DNA from: Streptomyces violaceusniger
Lineage (GTDB): Bacteria > Actinomycetota > Actinomycetes > Streptomycetales > Streptomycetaceae
Length of the DNA stretch: 64,000 nucleotides
Reading direction: 5' to 3'
Assembly: GCA_005405945.1 (NCBI GenBank)
Contig: BJHW01000001.1
Span: 1,984,001-2,048,000, forward strand
A model generated the notes under the pieces. The model was not told the origin of the DNA. It saw only the letters and a program-made list of their open reading frames with translations, and made no database searches. The translations under genes were made by a program, and so were the position numbers. Each line of letters opens with the position of its first letter. The stretch's first letter is position 1. Below are positions 28,226 to 35,914 of the stretch, piece by piece.

Positions 28226-28967
28226 CGGCCGTCTGCCTGGACGGCGTGACGGCCGTCCGCCGCCAGCAGGCGGCCACCTCGTCGGCCGTGGTGACGGCGG
28301 CCACGAGGGCGAGGGTGTGGCGGACCATCGCCGGGGTGTACGAGGCGGGCACCCCGGCGATCGCGTCCTCGGGTACCACCGCCGCATAGCCGAGGTTGAC
28401 GGCGTCGAAGACGGCGGCCGGGATCGCCACATTGGCCGACACGCCGATGATGACCAGCGTGCGGCGGCCCAGATTGCGCAGCAGCGCGTCCACCTCGGTC
28501 CCGGCGATCGGCGAGAGACCGTGCAGCCGCCGTACGACCAGGTCCTCGGCCGCCACCGGAACCGGTTCGGCGATCTCCACCGCCGCGCTTCCGGTGAGCT
28601 GCCGGACCGGCAGCCGCTCGACGGCCCGGAACAGCGGTGCGTTGCGGCTCGCGCCGCGTCCGTCGGCGCGCCGCTCGGCCACCGCGTGCAGCACCTGGAC
28701 GCCCGTGTCGTGGGCGGCCGCCACCAGCTGGGCGACACGCCCGAGCGCACCGGATTCCTGGGCCACGGCGGCCAGTTCGGGCAGCGCGCCGTCCGGGCCC
28801 ACCACACCGCGCTGGCATTCGACGGTGAGCAGGGCGCAGCCTTCCGGCCGGAGCAGTTCCACGAGGTCTTCGCGGGGGCGCGGGGGCGCGGCATCTTCGC
28901 GGGGGGTCACGGCGTCTTCGCGGGGGCGCGGGGTCACGGCGCGGGAGAGTAGCGTCCCTTGCGTCAT
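28191..28967 (-). CDS. Isochorismatase-like hydrolase (about 258 aa)
   Basis: Member of the isochorismatase/cysteine-hydrolase fold: catalytic Asp region LLTVECQRGVV reads Glu rather than the usual Asp, and the Cys position in the GxxxxxCV motif is Ala (IIGVSANVAIPAAVFDAVNL). It may therefore be a true isochorismatase type without the Cys nucleophile, or inactive. Both ends carry short repeats: PRED units near the N terminus and TAVTPSR twice at the C terminus. The ATG at 28967 lacks a clear SD. It is convergent with, and overlaps, the Rieske gene. Confidence 0.75.
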   Translation of the reverse strand: MTQGTLLSRAVTPRPREDAVTPREDAAPPRPREDLVELLRPEGCALLTVECQRGVVGPDGALPELAAVAQESGALGRVAQLVAAAHDTGVQVLHAVAERRADGRGASRNAPLFRAVERLPVRQLTGSAAVEIAEPVPVAAEDLVVRRLHGLSPIAGTEVDALLRNLGRRTLVIIGVSANVAIPAAVFDAVNLGYAAVVPEDAIAGVPASYTPAMVRHTLALVAAVTTADEVAACWRRTAVTPSRQTAVTPSRSSFPAP

Positions 28968-29023
28968 CAAGGAAGAGCCAGCATCCTGTGCCGCACAACA
29001 AGTTACCGGGAGGTACGGGTCGG

Positions 29024-29491
29024 ATGACCGTCACCCAGCGGCGGGGGCGCCGCATCATGATGAGCCAGGACGAGCTGGACGCCTTCCTCGCCGAACAGCG
29101 CACCTGCCGGGTGGCGACCGTGTCCGCGGACGGGCGGCCGCATGTCAGCCCGCTGTGGTTCTGCTGGGACGGCACCGCCCTGTGGCTGTACTCCCTGACC
29201 CGCAGCCGCCGCTGGGCGGAGCTGCGCCGCGATCCGCGGATCGCGGTGGTGGTCGACGACGGGCACGACTACGGCGAGCTGCGCGGGGTGGAACTCTCCG
29301 GTGAGGCGGTCCCCGTCGGCGAGGAGCCGCGCACCGGCGTGTCGTGCCCCGAACTCGACACGCCGGAGCAGATGTTCGCGGCGAAGTACTTCGGCCTGGA
29401 CGCCATGCCGCACGACGGTCGGCACGCCTGGCTGCGCCTGGTCCCCGAGGCGATCCGTTCCTGGGACTTCCGCAAGATGCCGCAGGGCTGA
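29024..29491 (+). CDS. Pyridoxamine 5'-phosphate oxidase-family FMN/F420 split-barrel protein (155 aa)
   Basis: Split beta-barrel flavin-binding protein. The signature is CRVATVSADGRPHVSPLWFC followed by LYSLTRSRRWAELRRDPRIA and VVVDDGHDYGELRGVELSG. The family uses FMN or F420 in small-molecule redox reactions. ATG 29024 follows GGGAGG at 11 bp and gives a domain-sized protein; an upstream frame extension looks non-coding. It stands alone between the hydrolase and a convergent LysR gene. Confidence 0.85.
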   Translation: MTVTQRRGRRIMMSQDELDAFLAEQRTCRVATVSADGRPHVSPLWFCWDGTALWLYSLTRSRRWAELRRDPRIAVVVDDGHDYGELRGVELSGEAVPVGEEPRTGVSCPELDTPEQMFAAKYFGLDAMPHDGRHAWLRLVPEAIRSWDFRKMPQG

Positions 29492-29523
29492 GCGGCCCAG
29501 GTCGGTCGGTGATCAGCCGGTGA

Positions 29524-30429
29524 TCAGTCGATGATCTTCTCGCCGACCGACCGCAGCACCTCGACCGCCGCCCGGATCGAGGGCCTGCGGTCGGCGTCGG
29601 CGCGCCAGATCGCGTAAATGTGCCGCCGCATCGTGGGCTGGCTGACGGGCACCATCCGCACCCCCTCGGGCACCGGGCCGCGGCCCAGCCGGGGCACCAC
29701 GGCGATGCCCAGCCCGGCGGCGATCAGCGAGAGCTGGGTGTGGTGCTCATGCGCGGTGTGCCGGATTCTCGGCTCGATGCCCTTGCCGCGCAGGGTCACC
29801 ATCAGCCAGTCGTAGCAGAACCCGCCCTTGGGCCAGGAGATCCACTCGTCGTCCACGAAGTCCTCGGGCTCGACCGCGTGGCGGTCGGCGAGGGGGTGGT
29901 CGGCGGGCATCGCGACATCCACCGGGTCGTCCAGCAGGGCGGCCTTCACCAGCCCGCCGGGCATCGGCAGCGGTTTGTTGTACCAGTCCAGGACCACGGC
30001 CAGATCGATGTCGCCGCGCACCACCGAGGGCACCGACTCATCGGGCTCCATCTCCTGCAGCCGCACGTTCAGCTGCGGATGCTCGGTGCGCAGCCGGCTC
30101 AGCGCGTCCGGGAAGAGACCGCGGACGGCGGTCGGGAACGCGCCCAGCAACAGCTCGCCGACGGCGTGGCCGCGCTGCGCCTCCAGATCCGCCTGGGCCA
30201 GCTCCACCTGGGAGAGGATGCGCGCCGCGTGGTCGGAGAGCAGCCGCCCGGCGTCGGTGAGGCGGATCCCGCGCCCGTTCTTGGCGAGCAGTTGCTGACC
30301 GGTCTCCCGCTCCAGCTTGGCGAGTTGCTGCGAGACGGCGGAGGTGGTGACATGCAGCCCCTCGGCCGCCCCGCTCACGGATCCGTGGCGGGCCACGGCG
30401 TGCAGCGTGCGGAGGCGATCCAGGTTCAT
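29524..30429 (-). CDS. LysR-family transcriptional regulator (301 aa)
   Basis: The N-terminal winged HTH is clear (LRTLHAVARHGSVSGAAEGL, then TTSAVSQQLAKLERETGQQL), followed by a periplasmic-binding-like effector domain (LLGAFPTAVRGLFPDALSRL). ATG 30429 begins directly at the HTH; the frame runs further upstream but loses family character. It is divergent from an EamA exporter with a 73-bp shared promoter containing a palindrome, the usual arrangement for a LysR controlling its neighbour in response to the exported compound. Confidence 0.92.
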   Translation of the reverse strand: MNLDRLRTLHAVARHGSVSGAAEGLHVTTSAVSQQLAKLERETGQQLLAKNGRGIRLTDAGRLLSDHAARILSQVELAQADLEAQRGHAVGELLLGAFPTAVRGLFPDALSRLRTEHPQLNVRLQEMEPDESVPSVVRGDIDLAVVLDWYNKPLPMPGGLVKAALLDDPVDVAMPADHPLADRHAVEPEDFVDDEWISWPKGGFCYDWLMVTLRGKGIEPRIRHTAHEHHTQLSLIAAGLGIAVVPRLGRGPVPEGVRMVPVSQPTMRRHIYAIWRADADRRPSIRAAVEVLRSVGEKIID

Positions 30430-30442
30430 ATAAGCAATACTA

Positions 30443-30454
30443 CGCGATATCGCG
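30443..30454. promoter_or_regulatory. Palindrome in LysR/EamA divergent promoter
   Basis: The perfect 12-bp palindrome CGCGATATCGCG lies in the 73-bp gap between the LysR and EamA genes, 14 bp ahead of the LysR start. Position and symmetry fit an operator for autoregulation and control of the transporter; not proven. Confidence 0.5.
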
Positions 30455-30502
30455 AACGAATTCTCGCTTGTCCTAAGAGGTTGCAGACCACATCGTAAGG
30501 GC

Positions 30503-31509
30503 ATGACCTCAGCCGCCGCCTCGGCACCCCCTGCCGCCGCCTCCACCGCGGAGCCCTCTTCCGAACCCGCCCGCCGACCGCTCCTCGACTGGCGCATCCG
30601 CTTCGGCGCGCTCTCCCTGGTCTGGGGTTTCAGCTTTCTCTTCATCAAGGTGGGCAATGAGGCGTTCGCCCCCTTGTACGTCACGCTCGGGCGGATGCTG
30701 TTCGGCACCGCCGTGCTGCTGGTGACGCTGGTGGTGAAGCGGGAGCGGCTGCCGCGCGGGGCGCGGGTCTGGGGTCATCTGGCGGTGGCCGCGTTCTTCC
30801 TCAACGCGCTGCCGTTCTCGCTGTTCGCCTACGCCGAGCTGACCATCCCCTCCACCCTGGCCGGGATCTGCAACGCCGCCTCGCCGCTGTGGGGATGCTG
30901 CTGGCGGTGGTCGTGGTCTCCGACGACCGGCCGACCCGTCAGCGTGTCGCGGGTCTCGGGCTCGGCTTCATCGGCGTGTTGATCGTGCTGGGTGCCTGGC
31001 AGGGCTTCTCCGGCCAGGACCCGCTGGGCACGGCGCTGGCGCTGATCGCCTCGGCCAGCTACGCGGTCGGCTGGCAGTACGTCCGGCGCACGCTGAGCGA
31101 CACGGGCCACTCCCATCTGTCGATGTCCGGCGGGCAGCTGCTGCTCGGCACGGTGCAACTCGCGCTCGTGGCACCGGTGTTCGCGCCGACGCCCACCTCG
31201 TTCCCGGCCCTGCCCCTGCTCTCCGTGCTCGCCCTGGGCGCGCTGGGCACCGGGGTGGCGTTCCTGGTCCAGTACGGGCTCGTCGACGAGGTGGGCCCGA
31301 CGACGGCGATGATGGTCACGTACTTCGTCCCGGTGATCGCCACCACCGCGGGCGTGGCGATCCTCAGGGAGCACCTCACCTGGAACACGCCGGTGGGCGC
31401 CGTGATCGTCCTCATCGGCGCGGCCCTGACCCAGCGGCGCTCCGGCGCGCCCCGGGCCCTCTCCGGCGGACGTACCCGGACCGTACGGATCCATCGCACA
31501 GGCTCCTGA
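30503..31509 (+). CDS. EamA/DMT-family transporter 1 (frameshifted)
   Basis: Ten-helix drug/metabolite exporter of about 336 aa with two EamA repeats. Helices include FGALSLVWGFSFLFIKVG, LAVAAFFLNALPFSLFAYAE, GLGLGFIGVLIVLGA and MMVTYFVPVIATTAGVAILR. The frame breaks at SPLWG; one added G in the G4 run 30891-30894 gives PLWGMLLAVVVVSDDRPTRQ. The protein is otherwise normal in length. Probable target of the divergent LysR regulator; substrate unknown. Confidence 0.9.
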
Positions 31510-31560
31510 GCGCGTCGGGCGAAGTCCGCTACGGTTCGGCAGCGCCCCGAAGGGCCGCGG

Positions 31561-31614
31561 GGCTGTGTCGACGTGCGGCTCCGCCGCGGCTGTGTCGACG
31601 TGCGGCTCCGCCGC
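31561..31614. repeat. 27-bp perfect tandem duplication
   Basis: Two exact head-to-tail copies of a 27-bp unit beginning GGCTGTGTCGACGTGCGGCT lie in the 378-bp gene-free gap after the EamA gene. No coding capacity is evident. The duplication lies just outside the MITE-like element. Confidence 0.9.
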
Positions 31615-31697
31615 GTGGGCGACCGGTCCGCGTGGGTGACCGGCCACGATGGCGCCGCGGACGGCCGACGACGCATCGCGGCGCTTCCAGCGGAGCG

Positions 31698-31891
31698 CTT
31701 AGGGTCCTTCTGGCGGATCTCCGTGGAGGAAGGAGCGCCCGCCGCGCAGCGGCCGAAGACCGCAACCGGGGCGTGCTCTCGGCGTGCCGCGCGGAGACCC
31801 TCGTAGCGGAGCTACTCGGGCTTTCGTGCGGTGCGGCGAGAGGGCGTGCCGAACGCCGCGACGCCGCGGAGATCCGTCAGAAGGGCCCTAG
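31698..31891. mobile_element. MITE-like element of about 194 bp with 25-bp imperfect inverted repeats
   Basis: The left end (31698-31723, starting CTTAGGGTCCTTCTGGCGGA) and the inverted right end (31867-31891, reading CTAGGGCCCTTCTGACGGAT on the minus strand) match at about 22 of 25 bases. The interior holds no ORF but has a short hairpin around GTAGCGGAGCTAC. The right end supplies the TAG stop of the MocR gene. Size, inverted ends and lack of genes fit a non-autonomous miniature element or a dispersed palindromic repeat. No target duplication was seen. Confidence 0.55.
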
Positions 31892-33216
31892 TCCAGCCGT
31901 CCCGACAGCGTCGCCCCCCACGCCGCGGCCACCGCGTCGGCGACCGTCCCGATCTCGTCGGCGGCCAGCGGTGAGACCGTCAGCCGCACCGCCGGTGGCG
32001 AGGCAAGGCGGAAGCGCGCCCCGGGGGCGACGGCCCAGCCCGCCGCCAGCAGCCGGGCGACCGCGCCGGTCTCGTCCGGGACCGGCACCCACACATTCAT
32101 CCCGCTGCGCCCGTGCGCGGCGATCCCCCGCTCGCGCAGCGCCCGCACCAGCGCCGCGCGCCGCGTGTCGTACGACGCCGCCACCGCCGCCGGGTCGACC
32201 GCGCCCGTCCGCCACAGCCGGGCGACCGCGCCCTGCAGCAGATGGCTGACCCAGCCCGGGCCCAGCCGCTGGCGGCCGCGCACCCGGTCCAGGGTGACGG
32301 CGTCGCCGGTGAGCACGGCGAGCCGCAGATCGGGGCCGTACGCCTTGGCGGTGGAGCGGACCAGCGCCCAGTGGTCGGTGCCCCCGGCCAGGGGGCGCAG
32401 GGGGATGTCCACGATGCCGTGCCCGTGGTCGTCCTCGATCAGCAGCACATCGGGGTGGGCGGCGAGGACACTCCGCAGCTCACGCGCGCGTGTCGCGCTC
32501 ACCGCCGCGCCCGTCGGGTTCTGCGCCCGGTCGGTGACCACCAGCGCCCGCGCGCCCTGGGCCAGCGCGTGCTCCACCCGCTCGGGCAGCGGTCCGTCGT
32601 CGTCGACACCTACGGGTACGGCGCGCAGTCCGAGCGCCGGGATCAGGTCGAGCAGGCTGCCCCAGCCGGGGTCCTCGACCGCGACCGCGTCACCGGGCCG
32701 CAGATGGGCGGCCAGGACCCGCTCGATCGCGTCGAGCGAGCCGGAGGTGACGGCGACCGGCCCGGGCGGCACCCCGTCCGCGTCGAGGGCGGCCCGGGCG
32801 AGCTCGGCCACCTCGGGGACGACGTCCGGCGCGCCGTACAGCGTGGGGCGCTCCGCCGCGCGCGCCGCGGCCGCCGCGAGCGGCGCGCCGAGCGGGGGCA
32901 GCAGGGCGGGGTCGGGGTTGCCGCTGGACAGGTCGCGCGCGCCGGCGGCGTCGACGCCGATCCACTCGCGGGGCGTGCTGGACGGGCGGGAGCGCACCCG
33001 GCTGCCCCGGCGCCCCGCCGTCTCGATCACGCCCCGTTCGCGCAGCACGCGGTAGGCGGCCGCGACCGTATTGGGATTCACGCCCAGCCGCCCGGCCAAC
33101 TCGCGCAGGGGCGGCAGTAGTTGGCCCGGCGGCAGCTCACCGGCGCCGACCGCGCGCTCCACACTGGCCGCGATCTCGGCTGCGCGGCGACCTGCGATCG
33201 GATATTCTCCTAGCAC
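31888..33216 (-). CDS. MocR-type regulator: GntR HTH fused to aminotransferase-like domain (442 aa)
   Basis: N-terminal winged helix (PPLRELAGRLGVNPNTVAAA, then YRVLRERGVIETAGRRGSRV) joined to a fold-type I PLP domain with the pyridine-binding and Lys regions (LLIEDDHGHGIVDI, VRSTAKAYGPDLRLAV). MocR proteins sense PLP or amino-acid derivatives. It is divergent from an FMN split-barrel oxidase with only 36 bp between starts, so it probably controls that gene and possibly vitamin B6 salvage. GTG start. The stop codon lies inside the neighbouring inverted-repeat element. Confidence 0.92.
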   Translation of the reverse strand: MLGEYPIAGRRAAEIAASVERAVGAGELPPGQLLPPLRELAGRLGVNPNTVAAAYRVLRERGVIETAGRRGSRVRSRPSSTPREWIGVDAAGARDLSSGNPDPALLPPLGAPLAAAAARAAERPTLYGAPDVVPEVAELARAALDADGVPPGPVAVTSGSLDAIERVLAAHLRPGDAVAVEDPGWGSLLDLIPALGLRAVPVGVDDDGPLPERVEHALAQGARALVVTDRAQNPTGAAVSATRARELRSVLAAHPDVLLIEDDHGHGIVDIPLRPLAGGTDHWALVRSTAKAYGPDLRLAVLTGDAVTLDRVRGRQRLGPGWVSHLLQGAVARLWRTGAVDPAAVAASYDTRRAALVRALRERGIAAHGRSGMNVWVPVPDETGAVARLLAAGWAVAPGARFRLASPPAVRLTVSPLAADEIGTVADAVAAAWGATLSGRLD

Positions 33217-33226
33217 AAACGATATT

Positions 33227-33240
33227 TTGCACTAGTGCAA
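33227..33240. promoter_or_regulatory. 14-bp palindrome in MocR/oxidase divergent promoter
   Basis: TTGCACTAGTGCAA is a perfect palindrome directly ahead of the oxidase SD (GGAGG at 33243). A related half-site, CTAGCACAA, lies at 33210-33218 over the MocR start. Together they look like the operator through which the MocR regulator controls itself and the oxidase. Confidence 0.6.
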
Positions 33241-33252
33241 TGGAGGACGCAA

Positions 33253-33957
33253 ATGCCCGCCCCGGACGCCACCGCCGCGACCAACGACGCGCCCGACAGC
33301 GCCTACACGCCGACCGACCGCACCGTGCCCACCCGCTCCCGCGAGCGCGCCTCGTACGACCGGGAGGTGGTGCACGCGATCCTCGACGAGGGCTACGTCT
33401 GCCATCTGGGCTTCATACGCGAGGGCGCCCCCGTCGTGCTGCCGACCCTCTACGGCCGGGTCGGGGAGCGGCTGTACGTCCACGGCTCGACGGGGGCGCG
33501 GCCGCTGCGCATGGCGGGCGGGGCGGGCACCGAGGAGCCGGGGCTGCCGGTGTGTCTCACCGTGACCCATGTCGACGGGCTGGTCCTGGCCCGCTCGGCG
33601 TTCCACCACTCCATCAACTACCGCTCGGTGGTGGTGCACGGCATCGCCCGCCCGGTGACCGATCCGGCCGAGCGCACCGCGGCCCTGGACGCCCTGGTGG
33701 ACCATGTGGTGCCGGGCCGTTCCGCCGACTCCCGGCCCGCCAACGGCAAGGAGCTGGCCGCCACCGCCGTACTCCGCCTCGACCTCGAAGAGGTCTCCGC
33801 GAAGCTCCGCACCGGCGGGCCCAACGACGACGACGAGGACCTGGAACTCCCCCACTGGAGCGGCGTGGTGCCGGTCGCCCGCGCTTATGGCGCGCCGATC
33901 CCCGCCGACGACCTCTCGCCCGACACTCCGGTGCCCGGCTACCTCACCCGGCTCTGA
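33253..33957 (+). CDS. Pyridoxamine 5'-phosphate oxidase-like FMN-binding protein (234 aa)
   Basis: Split-barrel flavoprotein of the pyridox_oxidase_2 type: YVCHLGFIREGAPVVLPTLY, LYVHGSTGARPLRM, and SINYRSVVVHGIARPVTD. ATG 33253 has GGAGG six bases upstream; an earlier ATG overlaps the SD and is in another frame. Placement next to a MocR regulator suggests a link to B6 or amine metabolism, but similar proteins have many roles. Confidence 0.87.
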   Translation: MPAPDATAATNDAPDSAYTPTDRTVPTRSRERASYDREVVHAILDEGYVCHLGFIREGAPVVLPTLYGRVGERLYVHGSTGARPLRMAGGAGTEEPGLPVCLTVTHVDGLVLARSAFHHSINYRSVVVHGIARPVTDPAERTAALDALVDHVVPGRSADSRPANGKELAATAVLRLDLEEVSAKLRTGGPNDDDEDLELPHWSGVVPVARAYGAPIPADDLSPDTPVPGYLTRL

Positions 33958-34020
33958 CCGGGCCGCGCCGCCGCCCTCCGGGGCTTCGTTCACGACGTCG
34001 CAGGCAGGGCGGCGGGCCGG

Positions 34021-35010
34021 TCATCCACCCGCCGTGAACTCCCGCTCCCCCTCCACCGGCGCCGAGGCCGCCACCGGCTCGGCAGCGGCGGCCTTCGGGG
34101 TGGAGGTCTGGGCGATCAGGGCGCCCGCCAGCACCACCGCACCGCCGACGACCTGCGCCACGCCCAGGCGCTCATCCAGCAGCACCCAGGCCAGAACGGT
34201 CGCGATGACCGCCTCCAGACAGGCCACCACCCCGGCCACCTGCGGTGAGAGCCGGCGCACCGACACCACCCCGGCGAGATACGCGAGCGCCGTCGCCACC
34301 AGCACGATCCAGGCGAGCAGCGCCGGCGCGGGGACACGGGCGCCCGCCAGGTCGGCGCGCCCGGCGAGAACCGTCCAGTCCATGCCCCAGGGGCGGCTGA
34401 CCACGGTCATCGCCACGGCCCCGATCAGCAGTCCGTAGGCGATGACACCGAGCGGATCCGCCGGGTCCTTGCCGTCGCTGCCGTGGTCGGAGAGGACGAA
34501 GTAACCCACCTGGCAGAACGCCGCGCAGAAGGCGAGCAGCACTCCGAGGGGATTGAAGCTCAGCCCGGACCAGACCTCCACCACACAGGTGAGCCCGCCG
34601 ACGGCCAGGACGACCCCGACCGCGGCGGCCCGGCTCACCGGCCGGCGCTGGACGAACCGCACCCACCCCAGCACCAGCGCGGGCGCGAAGTACTCGATGA
34701 GCAGCGCCACGCCCACGGGGATCCGGGAGAGCGCCGCGAAGTAGCAGGCCTGCACCCCAGCGACGGCCAGCAGGCCGAACCCCACCAGCAGTCCGGGGCG
34801 ACGGGCCGGCAGCCCGCGATGGCGCCAGGCCAGGGGCAGCAGGATCAGGGCCGCGCCCGTCACCCGCAGCCAGGTGACCTCGAGCGGCGCGAGCCCCGCC
34901 TCGATCAGCGGTTTGGCGGCGACGCCCGATCCGCCGAACGCGAACGCCGACAGCAGGGCGAGCCCCAGGCCGGCGTTCCTTTGCCGTGAGTGATCTCCGG
35001 ATACGCGCAC
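34021..35010 (-). CDS. EamA/DMT-family transporter 2 (329 aa)
   Basis: Ten predicted membrane helices in two EamA repeats, with no frame break. Examples are LGLALLSAFAFGGSGVAAKP, PGLLVGFGLLAVAGVQACYF and VGVVLAVGGLTCVVEVW; the second repeat has VAGVVACLEAVIATVLAWVL with the family Glu. Likely a metabolite or amino-acid exporter. It converges with the FMN oxidase gene across a 63-bp gap with a GC hairpin. Confidence 0.9.
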   Translation of the reverse strand: MRVSGDHSRQRNAGLGLALLSAFAFGGSGVAAKPLIEAGLAPLEVTWLRVTGAALILLPLAWRHRGLPARRPGLLVGFGLLAVAGVQACYFAALSRIPVGVALLIEYFAPALVLGWVRFVQRRPVSRAAAVGVVLAVGGLTCVVEVWSGLSFNPLGVLLAFCAAFCQVGYFVLSDHGSDGKDPADPLGVIAYGLLIGAVAMTVVSRPWGMDWTVLAGRADLAGARVPAPALLAWIVLVATALAYLAGVVSVRRLSPQVAGVVACLEAVIATVLAWVLLDERLGVAQVVGGAVVLAGALIAQTSTPKAAAAEPVAASAPVEGEREFTAGG

Positions 35011-35059
35011 CCGGCCATCATGTCAGCTCACGTCAGTAGCGTCACCCCTTTGACTCCTG

Positions 35060-35233
35060 TCAGACTTCCCCCTCCAACGCGGTGACCAGCGGCGCGACGG
35101 CGACACCCGCGCACCGCAGCACCTCCATGGCACGACACTCCCGGTCCCGGACGAACGCGGCGAGGAGATCGAGACCGTCGGCGCGGGACGCGCCACGGGA
35201 GGCGGCGCGGTGGACCGCCGCACCGAGGCGCAT
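35060..35233 (-). CDS. Small Clp N-domain-like protein (57 aa)
   Basis: Short gene translating to MRLGAAVHRAASRGASRADG, then LDLLAAFVRDRECRAMEVLR and CAGVAVAPLVTALEGEV. The pattern matches one half of the double Clp N-terminal repeat (helix, then 'eHLLlall...s.A..vL...G'). GGTGGG lies just before the ATG. It might be a truncated adaptor or remnant of a longer Clp_N protein. Codon usage looks coding, with GC-rich third positions, but length makes the call tentative. Confidence 0.5.
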   Translation of the reverse strand: MRLGAAVHRAASRGASRADGLDLLAAFVRDRECRAMEVLRCAGVAVAPLVTALEGEV

Positions 35234-35410
35234 CCCACCGTGGTTGTGCGTGGATGACCGGTTCTCCCCCTCGGGGAGGAGAGGCGCGGAGAGCGGCCCT
35301 GATGGACGGGAACTGATGACCCGTCAGTATTGAATGTTCCGCGGCCCGGGGCTACGTTGCCCGGCACCGTCGCACCACACCCCGCAGCAACGCGCCGAAG
35401 GGACTCCCCC

Positions 35411-35839
35411 ATGGCCGAGGTCAGCGCGCAGACACGCATCGAGGCACCGGCCGAGAAGGTCTGGGCCCGGCTGACGGACTTCTCCACGTACGGCGACTGG
35501 AACGCCACCCACACCAGCTTCCCGCAGGGCGGACCGGCCACATTGGAGGTGGGGGCCACCTATCAGGAGAACATGAAGCTGATGGGCTTTCCGGCCGAGG
35601 TGACCTGGGCCGTCGAGGAGTGCGAACCGGCCCGGCTGCTGACCACCCGGGGCAAGGGCCCGATGGGTGTGAACCTCGCCATGCGCTACTCGCTGACACC
35701 GGACGGCGATGCCACGACGGTGCGCGTCGACGGGGAGTTCACGGGGGCGGCGGTCTCCTTGATGGCCGGGAAGCTGAAGGACTCGGCGACCACCGCGCTC
35801 AATGAGTCGCTGCGCAAGCTGAGCGCACTGGTCGCCTGA
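35411..35839 (+). CDS. SRPBCC-family (polyketide cyclase/START-like) protein (142 aa)
   Basis: Small helix-grip protein with a hydrophobic ligand cavity. It begins SAQTRIEAPAEKVWARLTDF, has the loop YGDWNATHTSFPQGGP and closes with a long amphipathic helix (KLKDSATTALNESLRKLSAL). Many such Streptomyces proteins are of unknown function; some act as cyclases or lipid binders. It is too far from the polyketide operon to be assigned there. ATG 35411 follows GAAGGGA. Confidence 0.85.
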   Translation: MAEVSAQTRIEAPAEKVWARLTDFSTYGDWNATHTSFPQGGPATLEVGATYQENMKLMGFPAEVTWAVEECEPARLLTTRGKGPMGVNLAMRYSLTPDGDATTVRVDGEFTGAAVSLMAGKLKDSATTALNESLRKLSALVA

Positions 35840-35914
35840 ATCCCCCTCGATTTCCCCTCGCCCCCGAGTCCCGCTCCGCCGCCCCCGTGCGGCCGTGCCC
35901 CCGTCCGACGGGGC

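Noticed and set aside
35082..35333. 83-codon plus-strand frame between the EamA and SRPBCC genes
   Set aside because: No SD, Arg/Ser-rich shadow composition; the minus strand gives a better small Clp_N-like gene.
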